This document shows positions 34,601-41,485 of a stretch of DNA of 64,000 nt, piece after piece. A program made the position numbers and the translations under genes. The stretch is taken from the NCBI GenBank assembly GCA_965247125.1, contig CBDFGO010000003.1:1364001-1428000 (forward strand). The letters run 5' to 3'. Every line of letters begins with the position of its first letter. Position 1 is the first letter of the stretch. A model generated the notes under the pieces. That model made no database searches, was not told the DNA's origin, and saw only the letters and a program-made list of their open reading frames with translations. This DNA is from CALBJU01 sp965247125. GTDB lineage: Bacteria; Bacteroidota; Rhodothermia; Rhodothermales; UBA10348.

Positions 34601-34626
34601 GCAAACAAATGCTTTTGTTAAAGTAA
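31606..34626 (+). CDS. Secreted adhesin with T9SS C-terminal sorting domain (cluster B)
   Basis: A 1006-residue protein with a signal peptide (about 1-35, cleavage near S-F-G-Q). Its whole length parallels the last ~1000 residues of the giant adhesin at 15974: S-G-N-W-T-D-S-N-T-W near the start, a long beta-helix-like stretch of short N-N-G-T and G-D-x-x-I repeats, the S-D-G-W-R-M-L-A-T-P block (about 550), G-K-G-N-G-I-A-P-H-I-R-L-L-L-E-G-E-G-L-A (about 755), and an N-Y-P-N-P-F-N-P sorting domain at the end. It lacks the propeller-like and Ig arrays of the cluster A protein. Presumably exported by T9SS and attached to the surface; no T9SS machinery genes are in this window. Confidence 0.83.
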   Translation: MRTHGTPQIAIRFLRNCLSGIFLLALLCTSLSFGQSIGDFRSRQSGNWTDSNTWEEFTATGWQNTNSEPTSNSGLVTIRSPHNIVGNDREDFDELVIEFGAELVITQVMTILDGPGIDLEVFGNLIINRTLDITGASSALFHGNSYTEIGAQDKIFFGDTSSTTFDAGATILNNGTFQPEGNSVVLLQAGSVLTIGDKINMRNNAILRVSQSTILNQSTFTINNSASTIFDDGGIYIHDMNGGNFPIASGTTWNSGSEARVIGVVNNLPARMDHSFHDFTWNAVGQTTDGDIGGAILGIIGDLSIESTGTGSLTWDGAGSNLTIGGSYLHSGGDFRYSDKGSSTMTVVGDFDVTGGSYTIAESSGNPILTVAGDFTVSSSLTETGTGFGSILLSSSSTQTIDAPATLSGDIDVTVSGTGTAVLADDFFVPGHFLETSGGLNLANFDIEVEGDFSVTSSLSNPAQVLFSGTSASQIQLPAASGTLPELVIDKPASSLALLSDVSISTTSIVRNGTLDVNGQALLIPHGSTLYNLGTVTGNVTIKRDYTQNSDGWRMLATPVSGVVYSNLNASFWTQGAPWANKLGGDANLQSYNFGTQDWDLLSGADAGFAPGLGYILYMYALDELGAPILPATWSVSGSPGSLPAQALSFATSISDSYNLVGNPSTTNLDWNLTHAASTNMEPSYATWDPSVTAGGGTTGYKYYDASSGIGAAGRYVAPFTSFMVAANAAGPQIQFTSSEAAARSSAVHYGKGNGIAPHIRLLLEGEGLAEDETYMSFGSVATDESGLFDVPRLNPLSAQFTTMWSSSNDRRLAFDGRTMSEGREVYDLVIATTMEGIYTLSAASMFEIPENWIIELIDLHTGNRADLRAGDSIQFRTRSSDLVSISNPFHSSRPPRFRLIIEDPDRAGEAGDDLYATSTQAVLAQNYPNPFNPSTTIRFSIPESQKVQLQIFDVLGRHVQTLVNNRMDAGWHEIYFRAENLASGVYLYNLTVGSQSLSKQMLLLK

Positions 34627-34652
34627 CAGAGTATAAAAATCCAAACTACGTT

Positions 34653-34679
34653 TAAGTACGTAGTATCTATGGGCGATAC
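34653..34679 (+). promoter_or_regulatory. Sigma-28-like promoter element before subunit gene B1
   Basis: TAAG (34653-34656), 15 bases, then GGCGATAC (34672-34679). A CTACGT lies just before TAAG and a TACGTAG just after it, so the conserved box is shuffled compared with the cluster A sites. The spacing equals that at 23277-23303. Confidence 0.5.
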
Positions 34680-34684
34680 TGTAC

Positions 34685-34706
34685 GGGAAGAGGCGGAATG
34701 TTTCCC
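34685..34706 (+). promoter_or_regulatory. 5'-leader hairpin of subunit gene B1
   Basis: GGGAA (34685-34689) can pair with TTCCC (34702-34706). The hairpin starts about 6 bases after the CGATAC box, that is at the expected mRNA 5' end, as in the two cluster A leaders. The sequence is different, which favours a structural over a sequence-specific role. Confidence 0.35.
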
Positions 34707-34741
34707 CTCACCTTTGAGGCTTTTACCGAAGACTCACTTTC

Positions 34742-34748
34742 AAGGAGG
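34742..34748 (+). promoter_or_regulatory. Strong Shine-Dalgarno site of subunit gene B1
   Basis: AAGGAGG lies 8 bases before the ATG at 34757. Most genes in this window show no Shine-Dalgarno sequence, so a full one here points to strong translation of an abundant product. Confidence 0.7.
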
Positions 34749-34756
34749 TACATCTC

Positions 34757-35257
34757 ATGAAAATGCTAAAAACTTTTGCAGTGATCGGAATCCTGTTCTT
34801 AGGAATGGCGAATGTTGCCATGGCACAGGCTGACAATCATCTAGTAAATGTCGAAGTACAGGCGATCAATGAGATTGCCATTCTTGGTGACGTTACGCTG
34901 CAGATCACGACTGCAACAGCGGGTTCTGATCCTACGGACGCAACCAGTTCAACTTCGTACGCAATTACGACGAATGATGCTGGTGGAACCACGCGTATCA
35001 CAGCTGGCACAAGTGTTGACCCAACCACACTCGGAACAGGAAGTGGGGGAGTTGACCTTCAGGTTAACGCTACTGCTCCTACCGGCGGTGCTGGAGCCGG
35101 AAACTTGTCTTTGAACACAATTGCTGTTAACGTAGTGACGAGCATTGATCCTGTGTCTGAAGGAACGCTGAGCTTGGATTACACTCTCAGCGCAACTGCA
35201 GAAACCGGACAGCTTTCATCAACGGCCATAACCGTTACCTACACGATCGTGAACTAA
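34757..35257 (+). CDS. Small secreted fibre-subunit-like protein B1
   Basis: A 166-residue exported protein: signal peptide about 1-23 (A-M-A-Q), then a beta-rich, Cys-free body with L-Q-I-T-T-A-T-A-G-S-D-P, N-A-T-A-P-T-G-G-A, and a tail of alternating hydrophobics ending T-V-T-Y-T-I-V-N. It is the positional and sequence counterpart of A1. The perfect ribosome site, own promoter-like element and leader hairpin suggest it is the main structural subunit. No named family recognised. Confidence 0.8.
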   Translation: MKMLKTFAVIGILFLGMANVAMAQADNHLVNVEVQAINEIAILGDVTLQITTATAGSDPTDATSSTSYAITTNDAGGTTRITAGTSVDPTTLGTGSGGVDLQVNATAPTGGAGAGNLSLNTIAVNVVTSIDPVSEGTLSLDYTLSATAETGQLSSTAITVTYTIVN

Positions 35258-35306
35258 GCGGCCTATGCTGCCAGCTCGCGTTTCGAGTATATCCTTTAGG
35301 CGATCC

Positions 35307-35843
35307 ATGCGAAGGTTCTTGACCATAATCTGGTTAGTTCTTGCATGGATCGCTCCGTTTGGGGGAACTTCGGCTTCGGCCCAAATACCCCCTCCACTCC
35401 CCGACGCACTGTCTATTGCACTTTCCAGTGTCGAGTTGACCCAATCGGTCACGGTGTCTGTTCAGGACATCAACGAGCTTTCCATATCGGGCGATGTGAC
35501 ATTGATAGTCGCAGTGGCCACTGCTGGATCTGGTCCAGACCCCGTGAACAATGCTACCCAAACGTACAATTTGACCACAAATGGGCCGAATCAGAAAATA
35601 ATTGGCGCGATTGATACCGCGTACAGCGCAGGCATATCGCTGAGCGCTCTTCTGACACCTCCAACCGGAGGTAGCGCATCGGCTGAGGTACTGGGCACCA
35701 CGGCCCTCGATCTGATCACTGGATTCGGTTATGTAGCCGAGACCGGACTGACTATTACCTACACGGCAACTGTCTCGATTGATGTTCCACCCAACGGTGC
35801 TGGCGAGACACGAACAGTTACGCTGACCCTGATGGACAACTAA
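35307..35843 (+). CDS. Small secreted fibre-subunit-like protein B2
   Basis: From the ATG at 35307 the protein has 178 residues with a clear signal peptide (R-R-F-L-T-I-I-W start, cleavage at A-S-A-Q). An in-frame ATG at 35265 would add 14 residues before the signal. The body has L-I-V-A-V-A-T-A-G-S-G-P, L-T-P-P-T-G-G-S-A, and P-P-N-G-A-G-E-T-R-T-V-T-L-T-L-M-D-N, matching A2 closely. The stop directly abuts the next start. Confidence 0.8.
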   Translation: MRRFLTIIWLVLAWIAPFGGTSASAQIPPPLPDALSIALSSVELTQSVTVSVQDINELSISGDVTLIVAVATAGSGPDPVNNATQTYNLTTNGPNQKIIGAIDTAYSAGISLSALLTPPTGGSASAEVLGTTALDLITGFGYVAETGLTITYTATVSIDVPPNGAGETRTVTLTLMDN

Positions 35844-36353
35844 ATGACGAAGATACGCGCCCATATCTTCAGAACGTTCGCCCTCGTGCTTCTGCTATTC
35901 TCCTGGACGCCTGCATCCAACCTAGTTTTAGGCCAGCAACTGACATTCAATTCCGGTGGTGGACCACTCACGCTCTTGGTCCAGTCTGCAACAGCAGGCT
36001 CCGAACCACTTGACGAAACCGACAATTCGACCGAGATCTTCTGGGACGCCCATTTCGGTGTTACCTCCAAAATCACGGTCGGGACGATCGTACCCGGTCA
36101 GTCCTTTCACTTATATGTATTGTTGAACGTACCTAGCCAAGGGGGTGGTGGACAAGGCATTGCGCAGCCTGAGGTCGAGTTAAATGATGGTATGCTTGAT
36201 ACCGATCTATTTACTGACATCCCCTTCACTCTACCAGGACGGCAAGGTTTTGGCACGCTCATCTATCGAGGGGCCGCTTCCGTTGCTGAAGGCAATAGTA
36301 CGGTCCACGGAGATGACGTCCACATAGTCACATACACCATTTTAGCGCAATGA
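35844..36353 (+). CDS. Small secreted fibre-subunit-like protein B3 (divergent type)
   Basis: A 169-residue exported protein (signal about 1-29) and the counterpart of A3: L-L-V-Q-S-A-T-A-G-S-E-P, N-S-T-E-I-F-W-D-A-H-F-G, a Gly-rich loop, N-D-G-M-L-D-T-D-L-F-T-D-I-P and the tail V-H-I-V-T-Y-T-I-L-A-Q. The start codon abuts the B2 stop and the stop overlaps the chaperone start (ATGA), as in cluster A, so the arrangement has been kept since the duplication. Confidence 0.78.
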   Translation: MTKIRAHIFRTFALVLLLFSWTPASNLVLGQQLTFNSGGGPLTLLVQSATAGSEPLDETDNSTEIFWDAHFGVTSKITVGTIVPGQSFHLYVLLNVPSQGGGGQGIAQPEVELNDGMLDTDLFTDIPFTLPGRQGFGTLIYRGAASVAEGNSTVHGDDVHIVTYTILAQ

Positions 36354-37171
36354 GCAAAGTTTATCCCCTCCTCCTTGGCCTTGTTTTGATGGCCAATCCT
36401 GCCACTTCAACGGCACAAATTTCCGTCCGATCACAGCTTTCTAACGACGTAGTCGCCCGGCCGGGAGAATCCTACGAAGGATCCATTCTTATTCGGAATG
36501 ATACCGATGAAGTTCAGCAAGCGAAGATCTACCAGACTGACTACCTCTTCCAATCCGATGGGACAAACTACTTCGGGGATCCGGGACTGGACGATCGATC
36601 AAACGCGAATTGGGTCGAAATCTCTTCGTCGACCATGATCGTTCCTCCCCATGAGGCAGTCGCCCTCAGTTACCGTGTTCACGTCCCCCAAACCATCGCT
36701 TCTGAAACCCTCGAAGGAACCTTCTGGAGCATCATTATGGTCGAGGGAGTGCCGAGCACATCACCCGAAAACCTCCAAAACCAGACCCCTGATGATGCAC
36801 TTGGAGTAATCCAAGTTACTCGCTATGGGGTCCAGATAGCGACTCACATTGAAGGAACGGGAGCCGCGGAGCTGATAATCACTGAATCAGCATTCACGAG
36901 GACCCCGGATGGCGAAGCGCTTCTCCAAATAAGCGTTGCTAACAACGGCGATAAGATGGTCAAACCTGAAGTGTGGATCGAACTCTACGATTCTGATGGT
37001 CAGGCTCTCGGCCGCATGGACGGCCTCAATAATCGAATCTACCCCGGCACCAGCGTAAAGCAGCAAATAAAGCTTGGAGAATTGGAACCGGGAAACTATC
37101 GCGCCCTCGTAATCATGGACGCCGGAGACGACGAAGTCTTCGGAGCCGAATTTACGCTGAATATCGATTGA
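36350..37171 (+). CDS. Ig-like periplasmic chaperone (PapD/DUF916-like), cluster B
   Basis: A 273-residue exported protein (signal about 1-23, cleavage after T-A-Q) that matches the cluster A chaperone from end to end: I-S-V-R-S-Q-L-S-N, G-E-S-Y-E-G-S-I-L-I-R-N-D-T, Q-Q-A-K-I-Y-Q-T-D-Y, G-V-Q-I-A-T-H-I-E-G-T-G, and E-L-E-P-G-N-Y-R-A-L-V-I-M-D-A-G near the end. The conservation of the first edge strand and of the C-terminal domain suggests both copies are still under selection. Presumed partner of the B1-B3 subunits and of the usher-like gene 19 bases downstream. Confidence 0.72.
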   Translation: MSKVYPLLLGLVLMANPATSTAQISVRSQLSNDVVARPGESYEGSILIRNDTDEVQQAKIYQTDYLFQSDGTNYFGDPGLDDRSNANWVEISSSTMIVPPHEAVALSYRVHVPQTIASETLEGTFWSIIMVEGVPSTSPENLQNQTPDDALGVIQVTRYGVQIATHIEGTGAAELIITESAFTRTPDGEALLQISVANNGDKMVKPEVWIELYDSDGQALGRMDGLNNRIYPGTSVKQQIKLGELEPGNYRALVIMDAGDDEVFGAEFTLNID

Positions 37172-37190
37172 AGCAGGCCCCGAGGCCTCG

Positions 37191-40100
37191 ATGAAACCGA
37201 AACACTACATAATTGCCGTCTTATTCCTGACCGGAATATTCGCCGCTGCGCCCGTCGCATCGGCGGCTTTTGGTTTTCAGGCGGGTGATGTATCTGTTGA
37301 AATTGTCGGCGGAGACTCGCTCACCGTCGATCCCGGAGCGGTTGTCACCGTCGTCTACAGGGTCTCCTCTGACTCTGACGAGATTCGTAGTCTCGAGGCG
37401 GGATTCGATATACCCGAAGGTTGGAGCATCATTTTTGGAACGGGTGCAGTGATTATAAATGGGAGAACGCCTACAACACGGTTCGTCTCCTATAAAATTC
37501 CGACCAATGCGCTGGCTGCTGATTACGCACTTGGCTTTTCTGTTTCGGATTCGATCGGAACCGAGATCGGCTCCATCGAATCTCTCGTCACCATTAATCA
37601 AGTCTTCTCGATTGAATTTGAGTCGGATCCAGTTAACCAGTACTCGGCAGCGGGAAAGCGAGTAAACGCTTCATTTGCAGTCAATAACATGGGAAATACT
37701 CCCGTTACGGTCGAATTGACAGCAATAGGACGAAAATTTGCCTCGGTAAGATTGCCGTTCAGTTCAATCGAGCTGGCGCCAAAAGAAAGCTCCACATTCG
37801 AAGCCGAAATCCAGACAGACGCCAACCTGGATCATAGCCAACGCGCCAGCCTTCGATTTGAAGCCAGACTGGTTCAGGATCGAGATATCGTGTACTACCA
37901 GACTGTCGCATTCAACATCGTTCCCATTTATTCCAAAATTCGCCCCAAAGCAGTCCCTGTTCCTCTCAGTCTCTCAATTGAAACAGTTGGGGATGAGTCA
38001 GGGATTATACCTCAAGCTCGTATAGCCGGTCAGATGCCACTACTGGGTGGACGGGTATCAGTATCCGCGACCCTGGCCGAGATGCCGCGACAAAAGTTCT
38101 TTGGCGCGGATCAACGCTTCTCCGTCGAGTACACGCGTGAGGACATTTCCGTGAAAGTTGGAGATCACTCCCAAACCATATCTCCGATGACGCTTACCGC
38201 TGAGCAAGGAGTGGGAGTCGCCGCTCGCATCGAGACCTCAGTGTGGGATATCAAAGGAACTGCCCAACGGTCACGCCACGTGTTTCCCGTGCAGAAGCGA
38301 TTTGCTGTCTCAGCTGCATACAAAACTTCCGACAACTCTTTCGTTAGTGTTAACATGCTGCACCGCATCGGTTTTTACGATGGATCCTTAGTTACTGCTA
38401 GAGGTGTTTCCAAACCATTTGGGTCTGCTTCCCGGCTAGATATCGAATGCGGAATCAGTTCATCCGAAGCCCTTAGAGACCCTTCCTGTTCCATGCTGGT
38501 CTCAAATAGCACATCCCGGTTTTCGTATCGACTGCGCGGTCAACGAGCCTCCGAGAGCTTCCCCGGCACCATGACCGGTATTCGCCAAATCTCTGAGTAC
38601 ATGTCATTTCGCATAAACTCGAAATTCAGGCTGGATAATAGCCTCCGGATAACAAAACGTGCGCTTGGCAGTGGGTATGAGCGATCCAACTCATTTTTCA
38701 AGGCAGGGATCACATACACAGATCGATTGGCCGGCGGAACACTGTACATCACCTCCCACGGGGTTCGGTCACAGGCTCAATACTCCAGCCTGCAGAGCGT
38801 AGTGAGTCGATCAGAAAGCGCCATCAGAACGACTCTCGGGTATCATTTTCGAGCGATCGGACTAACCATATCTCTTGAAGAAGGATATGCACAATCCTCG
38901 GAAGGTCGGTCAAATGGAAGCCTGCGCCGGTTTAAATCCAATGCGCGTGTGAGTCCCCTTCGCCTACTCACCATCAATGGTTCGTTTGAGTCCTCGGCTG
39001 GAAATTTATCGGAGCTCTCGTTAAAGCAGAGTCAGCGACAGTTCGGGCTGGGATCAACACTGAGTTTAAAAAAGGGGATGTCGGCCTCTGTCGTTGCGTT
39101 TCGGAGCACGATTCAAACTTCAATTCAACAACAGTACTCATCGTTAAGGCTCCGTGTGAACAAGAATTTCCGATCAGGACGCGCGTTGTCTGTCCAGATG
39201 CAATTTAACCACTCCTCCGGACGTAGTGATCTGAGAACATCTGACTTTGGAATCAGCTACACAATGCCTTTGGAGCTTCCATTCGGGTCCCACACGGAGA
39301 ACACTGAGTTCGTTCGCGGCCGCGTCATCGACATCGAAACTGGTGCTCCGGTATCTGGAGTGCTTCTCTTCCTTGGTGATAAACTCGCTATTTCAGACGA
39401 CAGTGGTCGCTTTGGCCTCCCTCGCCCAGAGGTTTCGATTGAGTTCCTCAGGGTTGATCAAAACAGTATTGGATTTGATCGAGTTACAGTTATTCCGATG
39501 CCGTTGGAAGTTGGTCCAAACGACTTTCCCGATGAAGGGCTTGTCATTCTGATCACGAAGGCCGCCCGTGTAATTGGGTCTATCGACGTATTCAGTGCCT
39601 CAGGTGTCGATGGGCACCTGCTCGGTAATGAGCAGGTAGATCTGGTACAAGATGGCGGCCTGGCTGGTGCTGTACTCGAGATAAAGAGTGAGACTCACCG
39701 ATTCCGAACTCGTACAGGAAAAACTGGAAAATTCGAATTTAATCAACTTCCACCAGGAAGTTATTCTGTAGAGATTATCCGGTACAATCTTGGTGAGCGC
39801 CAACGCATTAATCAAACTACAGTTAATGTAGAACTTGAACTAGGGGCCACTAAGATCGTCCAGTTCAAAGTTGTCCCGACCCGTAAGAGAATCAGGATGA
39901 TACAGTCCGTTTCTCTATCTATGGGCGAGTCCAAAGGAAAAACTGAATCTGAAGATGTCGGAAGTGATGGATCGGTTGCTGCCCCCGGAGCGCTTCCCAA
40001 CGGTGGTGCTGCACCGGACTCTTCTAGCACTGGCGGCTCACTGCCCACTTCGATTAGCTCCACGGGGGGAGAGGATGATTGGTTCGAACTGATGCTGCGG

Positions 40101-40988
40101 TCGGCGAAAGCAGAAACAGAGTCCAGATCAGCAGGCATTTCTGCCGCATATCTTCCTTACTACGTTGAAATTTCGACAGAACCACGGGAGTCCCGGTACT
40201 CAGCGCTATATATGGCCCTGTTCCTTTTCTGCGTCTTGTTTGTATTGATCGATATCGATCTTCTTGTGCGACGTTCGATGAGCTCCAACAGAGGACCCAT
40301 CAAATCTATCAAGGGCTCGAACTGGATATGGCCTGCTCGACAGGCAGTCCTCTACGCCTTGGGGATTGGGCTTGTCACTGCATGGCTTGGCGTACTTGAA
40401 GGATTCGCGATATCGTTGGCCCTTTCTGGAATCACCGTCACGATCGAAACCTGGGAGACGTATCTCGCAATTGGGAACGTCCTCAACATACGCTTGATCA
40501 GGAGGGCTGGAATCGGATCCTGGATCCGCTATCGGGAAACAGTAGTAAGAATCCGTTCGATTTCGATAGACCGCGTAGGGCTCGAACATCTTAACGGAGA
40601 CCCGTTCGATCTCCCAACATCCTCAATGCGCCGTATGAGCGCACACAGTTGGAGCCCGAAATCAGTCGCGCTTTACAAAATGGACGTGACCATTTCTCGA
40701 GCTTCCGATCTTCGCCTTGTGCGGGATTGCATATCCAGTCTTCTCGACGACATGGCTCCGAGTGAATCCATCAAGAACAACCACATCGAGTTCCTGGACT
40801 CCAGTTCCAGTGAAACCACCGTCAGTATCAGGGTCGTCCTGCCGATCAATGACGCGAATCGATTGATCGTCCAGGCACTTCTGGAGATGGAATTGGAGGC
40901 GCATGGGGTTCTCGTAATTAAAGACCTTCCAAGCTCAAAACTGAAGTACGGACCCCTACGACTGGTTCAGATCAATAGAGCGGCCTGA
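37191..40988 (+). CDS. Usher-like outer-membrane protein fused to an inner-membrane, MscS-like C-terminal region (cluster B)
   Basis: A 1265-residue protein. The signal peptide (about 1-25), two Ig-like domains, barrel-like region (about 255-690) and two carboxypeptidase-regulatory-like domains (about 700-900) parallel the cluster A usher. After a Ser/Gly-rich linker (about 910-960) it differs completely: a hydrophobic helix (about 1003-1023), a second hydrophobic stretch (about 1050-1085) with G-F-A-I-S-L-A-L-S-G-I, and a soluble end with R-E-T-V-V-R-I-R-S-I-S-I-D-R-V and D-L-P-T-S-S-M-R, laid out like the pore helix, beta domain and C-domain of MscS channels. One chain would thus have outer- and inner-membrane parts. 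The MscS reading is by pattern only. No frameshift is seen at the join. Confidence 0.65.
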   Translation: MKPKHYIIAVLFLTGIFAAAPVASAAFGFQAGDVSVEIVGGDSLTVDPGAVVTVVYRVSSDSDEIRSLEAGFDIPEGWSIIFGTGAVIINGRTPTTRFVSYKIPTNALAADYALGFSVSDSIGTEIGSIESLVTINQVFSIEFESDPVNQYSAAGKRVNASFAVNNMGNTPVTVELTAIGRKFASVRLPFSSIELAPKESSTFEAEIQTDANLDHSQRASLRFEARLVQDRDIVYYQTVAFNIVPIYSKIRPKAVPVPLSLSIETVGDESGIIPQARIAGQMPLLGGRVSVSATLAEMPRQKFFGADQRFSVEYTREDISVKVGDHSQTISPMTLTAEQGVGVAARIETSVWDIKGTAQRSRHVFPVQKRFAVSAAYKTSDNSFVSVNMLHRIGFYDGSLVTARGVSKPFGSASRLDIECGISSSEALRDPSCSMLVSNSTSRFSYRLRGQRASESFPGTMTGIRQISEYMSFRINSKFRLDNSLRITKRALGSGYERSNSFFKAGITYTDRLAGGTLYITSHGVRSQAQYSSLQSVVSRSESAIRTTLGYHFRAIGLTISLEEGYAQSSEGRSNGSLRRFKSNARVSPLRLLTINGSFESSAGNLSELSLKQSQRQFGLGSTLSLKKGMSASVVAFRSTIQTSIQQQYSSLRLRVNKNFRSGRALSVQMQFNHSSGRSDLRTSDFGISYTMPLELPFGSHTENTEFVRGRVIDIETGAPVSGVLLFLGDKLAISDDSGRFGLPRPEVSIEFLRVDQNSIGFDRVTVIPMPLEVGPNDFPDEGLVILITKAARVIGSIDVFSASGVDGHLLGNEQVDLVQDGGLAGAVLEIKSETHRFRTRTGKTGKFEFNQLPPGSYSVEIIRYNLGERQRINQTTVNVELELGATKIVQFKVVPTRKRIRMIQSVSLSMGESKGKTESEDVGSDGSVAAPGALPNGGAAPDSSSTGGSLPTSISSTGGEDDWFELMLRSAKAETESRSAGISAAYLPYYVEISTEPRESRYSALYMALFLFCVLFVLIDIDLLVRRSMSSNRGPIKSIKGSNWIWPARQAVLYALGIGLVTAWLGVLEGFAISLALSGITVTIETWETYLAIGNVLNIRLIRRAGIGSWIRYRETVVRIRSISIDRVGLEHLNGDPFDLPTSSMRRMSAHSWSPKSVALYKMDVTISRASDLRLVRDCISSLLDDMAPSESIKNNHIEFLDSSSSETTVSIRVVLPINDANRLIVQALLEMELEAHGVLVIKDLPSSKLKYGPLRLVQINRAA

Positions 40989-41016
40989 CAGGACCTGGAA
41001 TACGGGTCTCGAGCGA

Positions 41017-41475
41017 TCAGGGTGATACAACTTCTCCGTCATACGCGGTGCCATTTACTGAATAGGTGTACTCGATAGAAGCGGTCTGCTCCAGAGTCCG
41101 AGCAACCGAGCAGTATTTTCCGAGGCTCAAGTCAACTGCCCGTTTTACCTTTCCCGCGTCTAACGTCCCGTCCAGACTGAAGTGGACGTGAATATGCTCG
41201 TAAATGGAGGGAGATACGCCGTCCGGCTTGCGACCATTGACTTCAATCGAAAAGGAGGTGATCTGCTGACGGCTTTTCTTTAATATGGACACAACGTCAA
41301 CCCCACTACATCCACCGATGGCCATCACGAGAAGTTGCATTGGTCCCACACCGTTTCCCTTTCCATCCTCGTACTCGGTTGCATCATCAATGTCGACCGA
41401 AAGACCATCGGCGTTGTAAGCCCGAAAATGAAAGTCGTTTTCCTGCTTGACCAGATTTACTGAGACCAGTCCCAT
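41017..41475 (-). CDS. OsmC family protein
   Basis: OsmC/Ohr proteins are Cys-dependent peroxidases or related redox proteins. Both conserved Cys are present: G-G-C-S-G-V-D-V and K-Y-C-S-V-A-R-T-L, with the intervening K-P-D-G-V-S-P-S-I-Y that is common in the YhfA/OsmC branch. The ATG at 41475 (152 residues) is preferred; an upstream in-frame ATG at 41544 lies inside surE. It is convergent with the cluster B usher, 28 bases away. A decayed copy lies behind cluster A. Confidence 0.88.
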   Translation of the reverse strand: MGLVSVNLVKQENDFHFRAYNADGLSVDIDDATEYEDGKGNGVGPMQLLVMAIGGCSGVDVVSILKKSRQQITSFSIEVNGRKPDGVSPSIYEHIHVHFSLDGTLDAGKVKRAVDLSLGKYCSVARTLEQTASIEYTYSVNGTAYDGEVVSP

Positions 41476-41485
41476 TTGAAAAACT

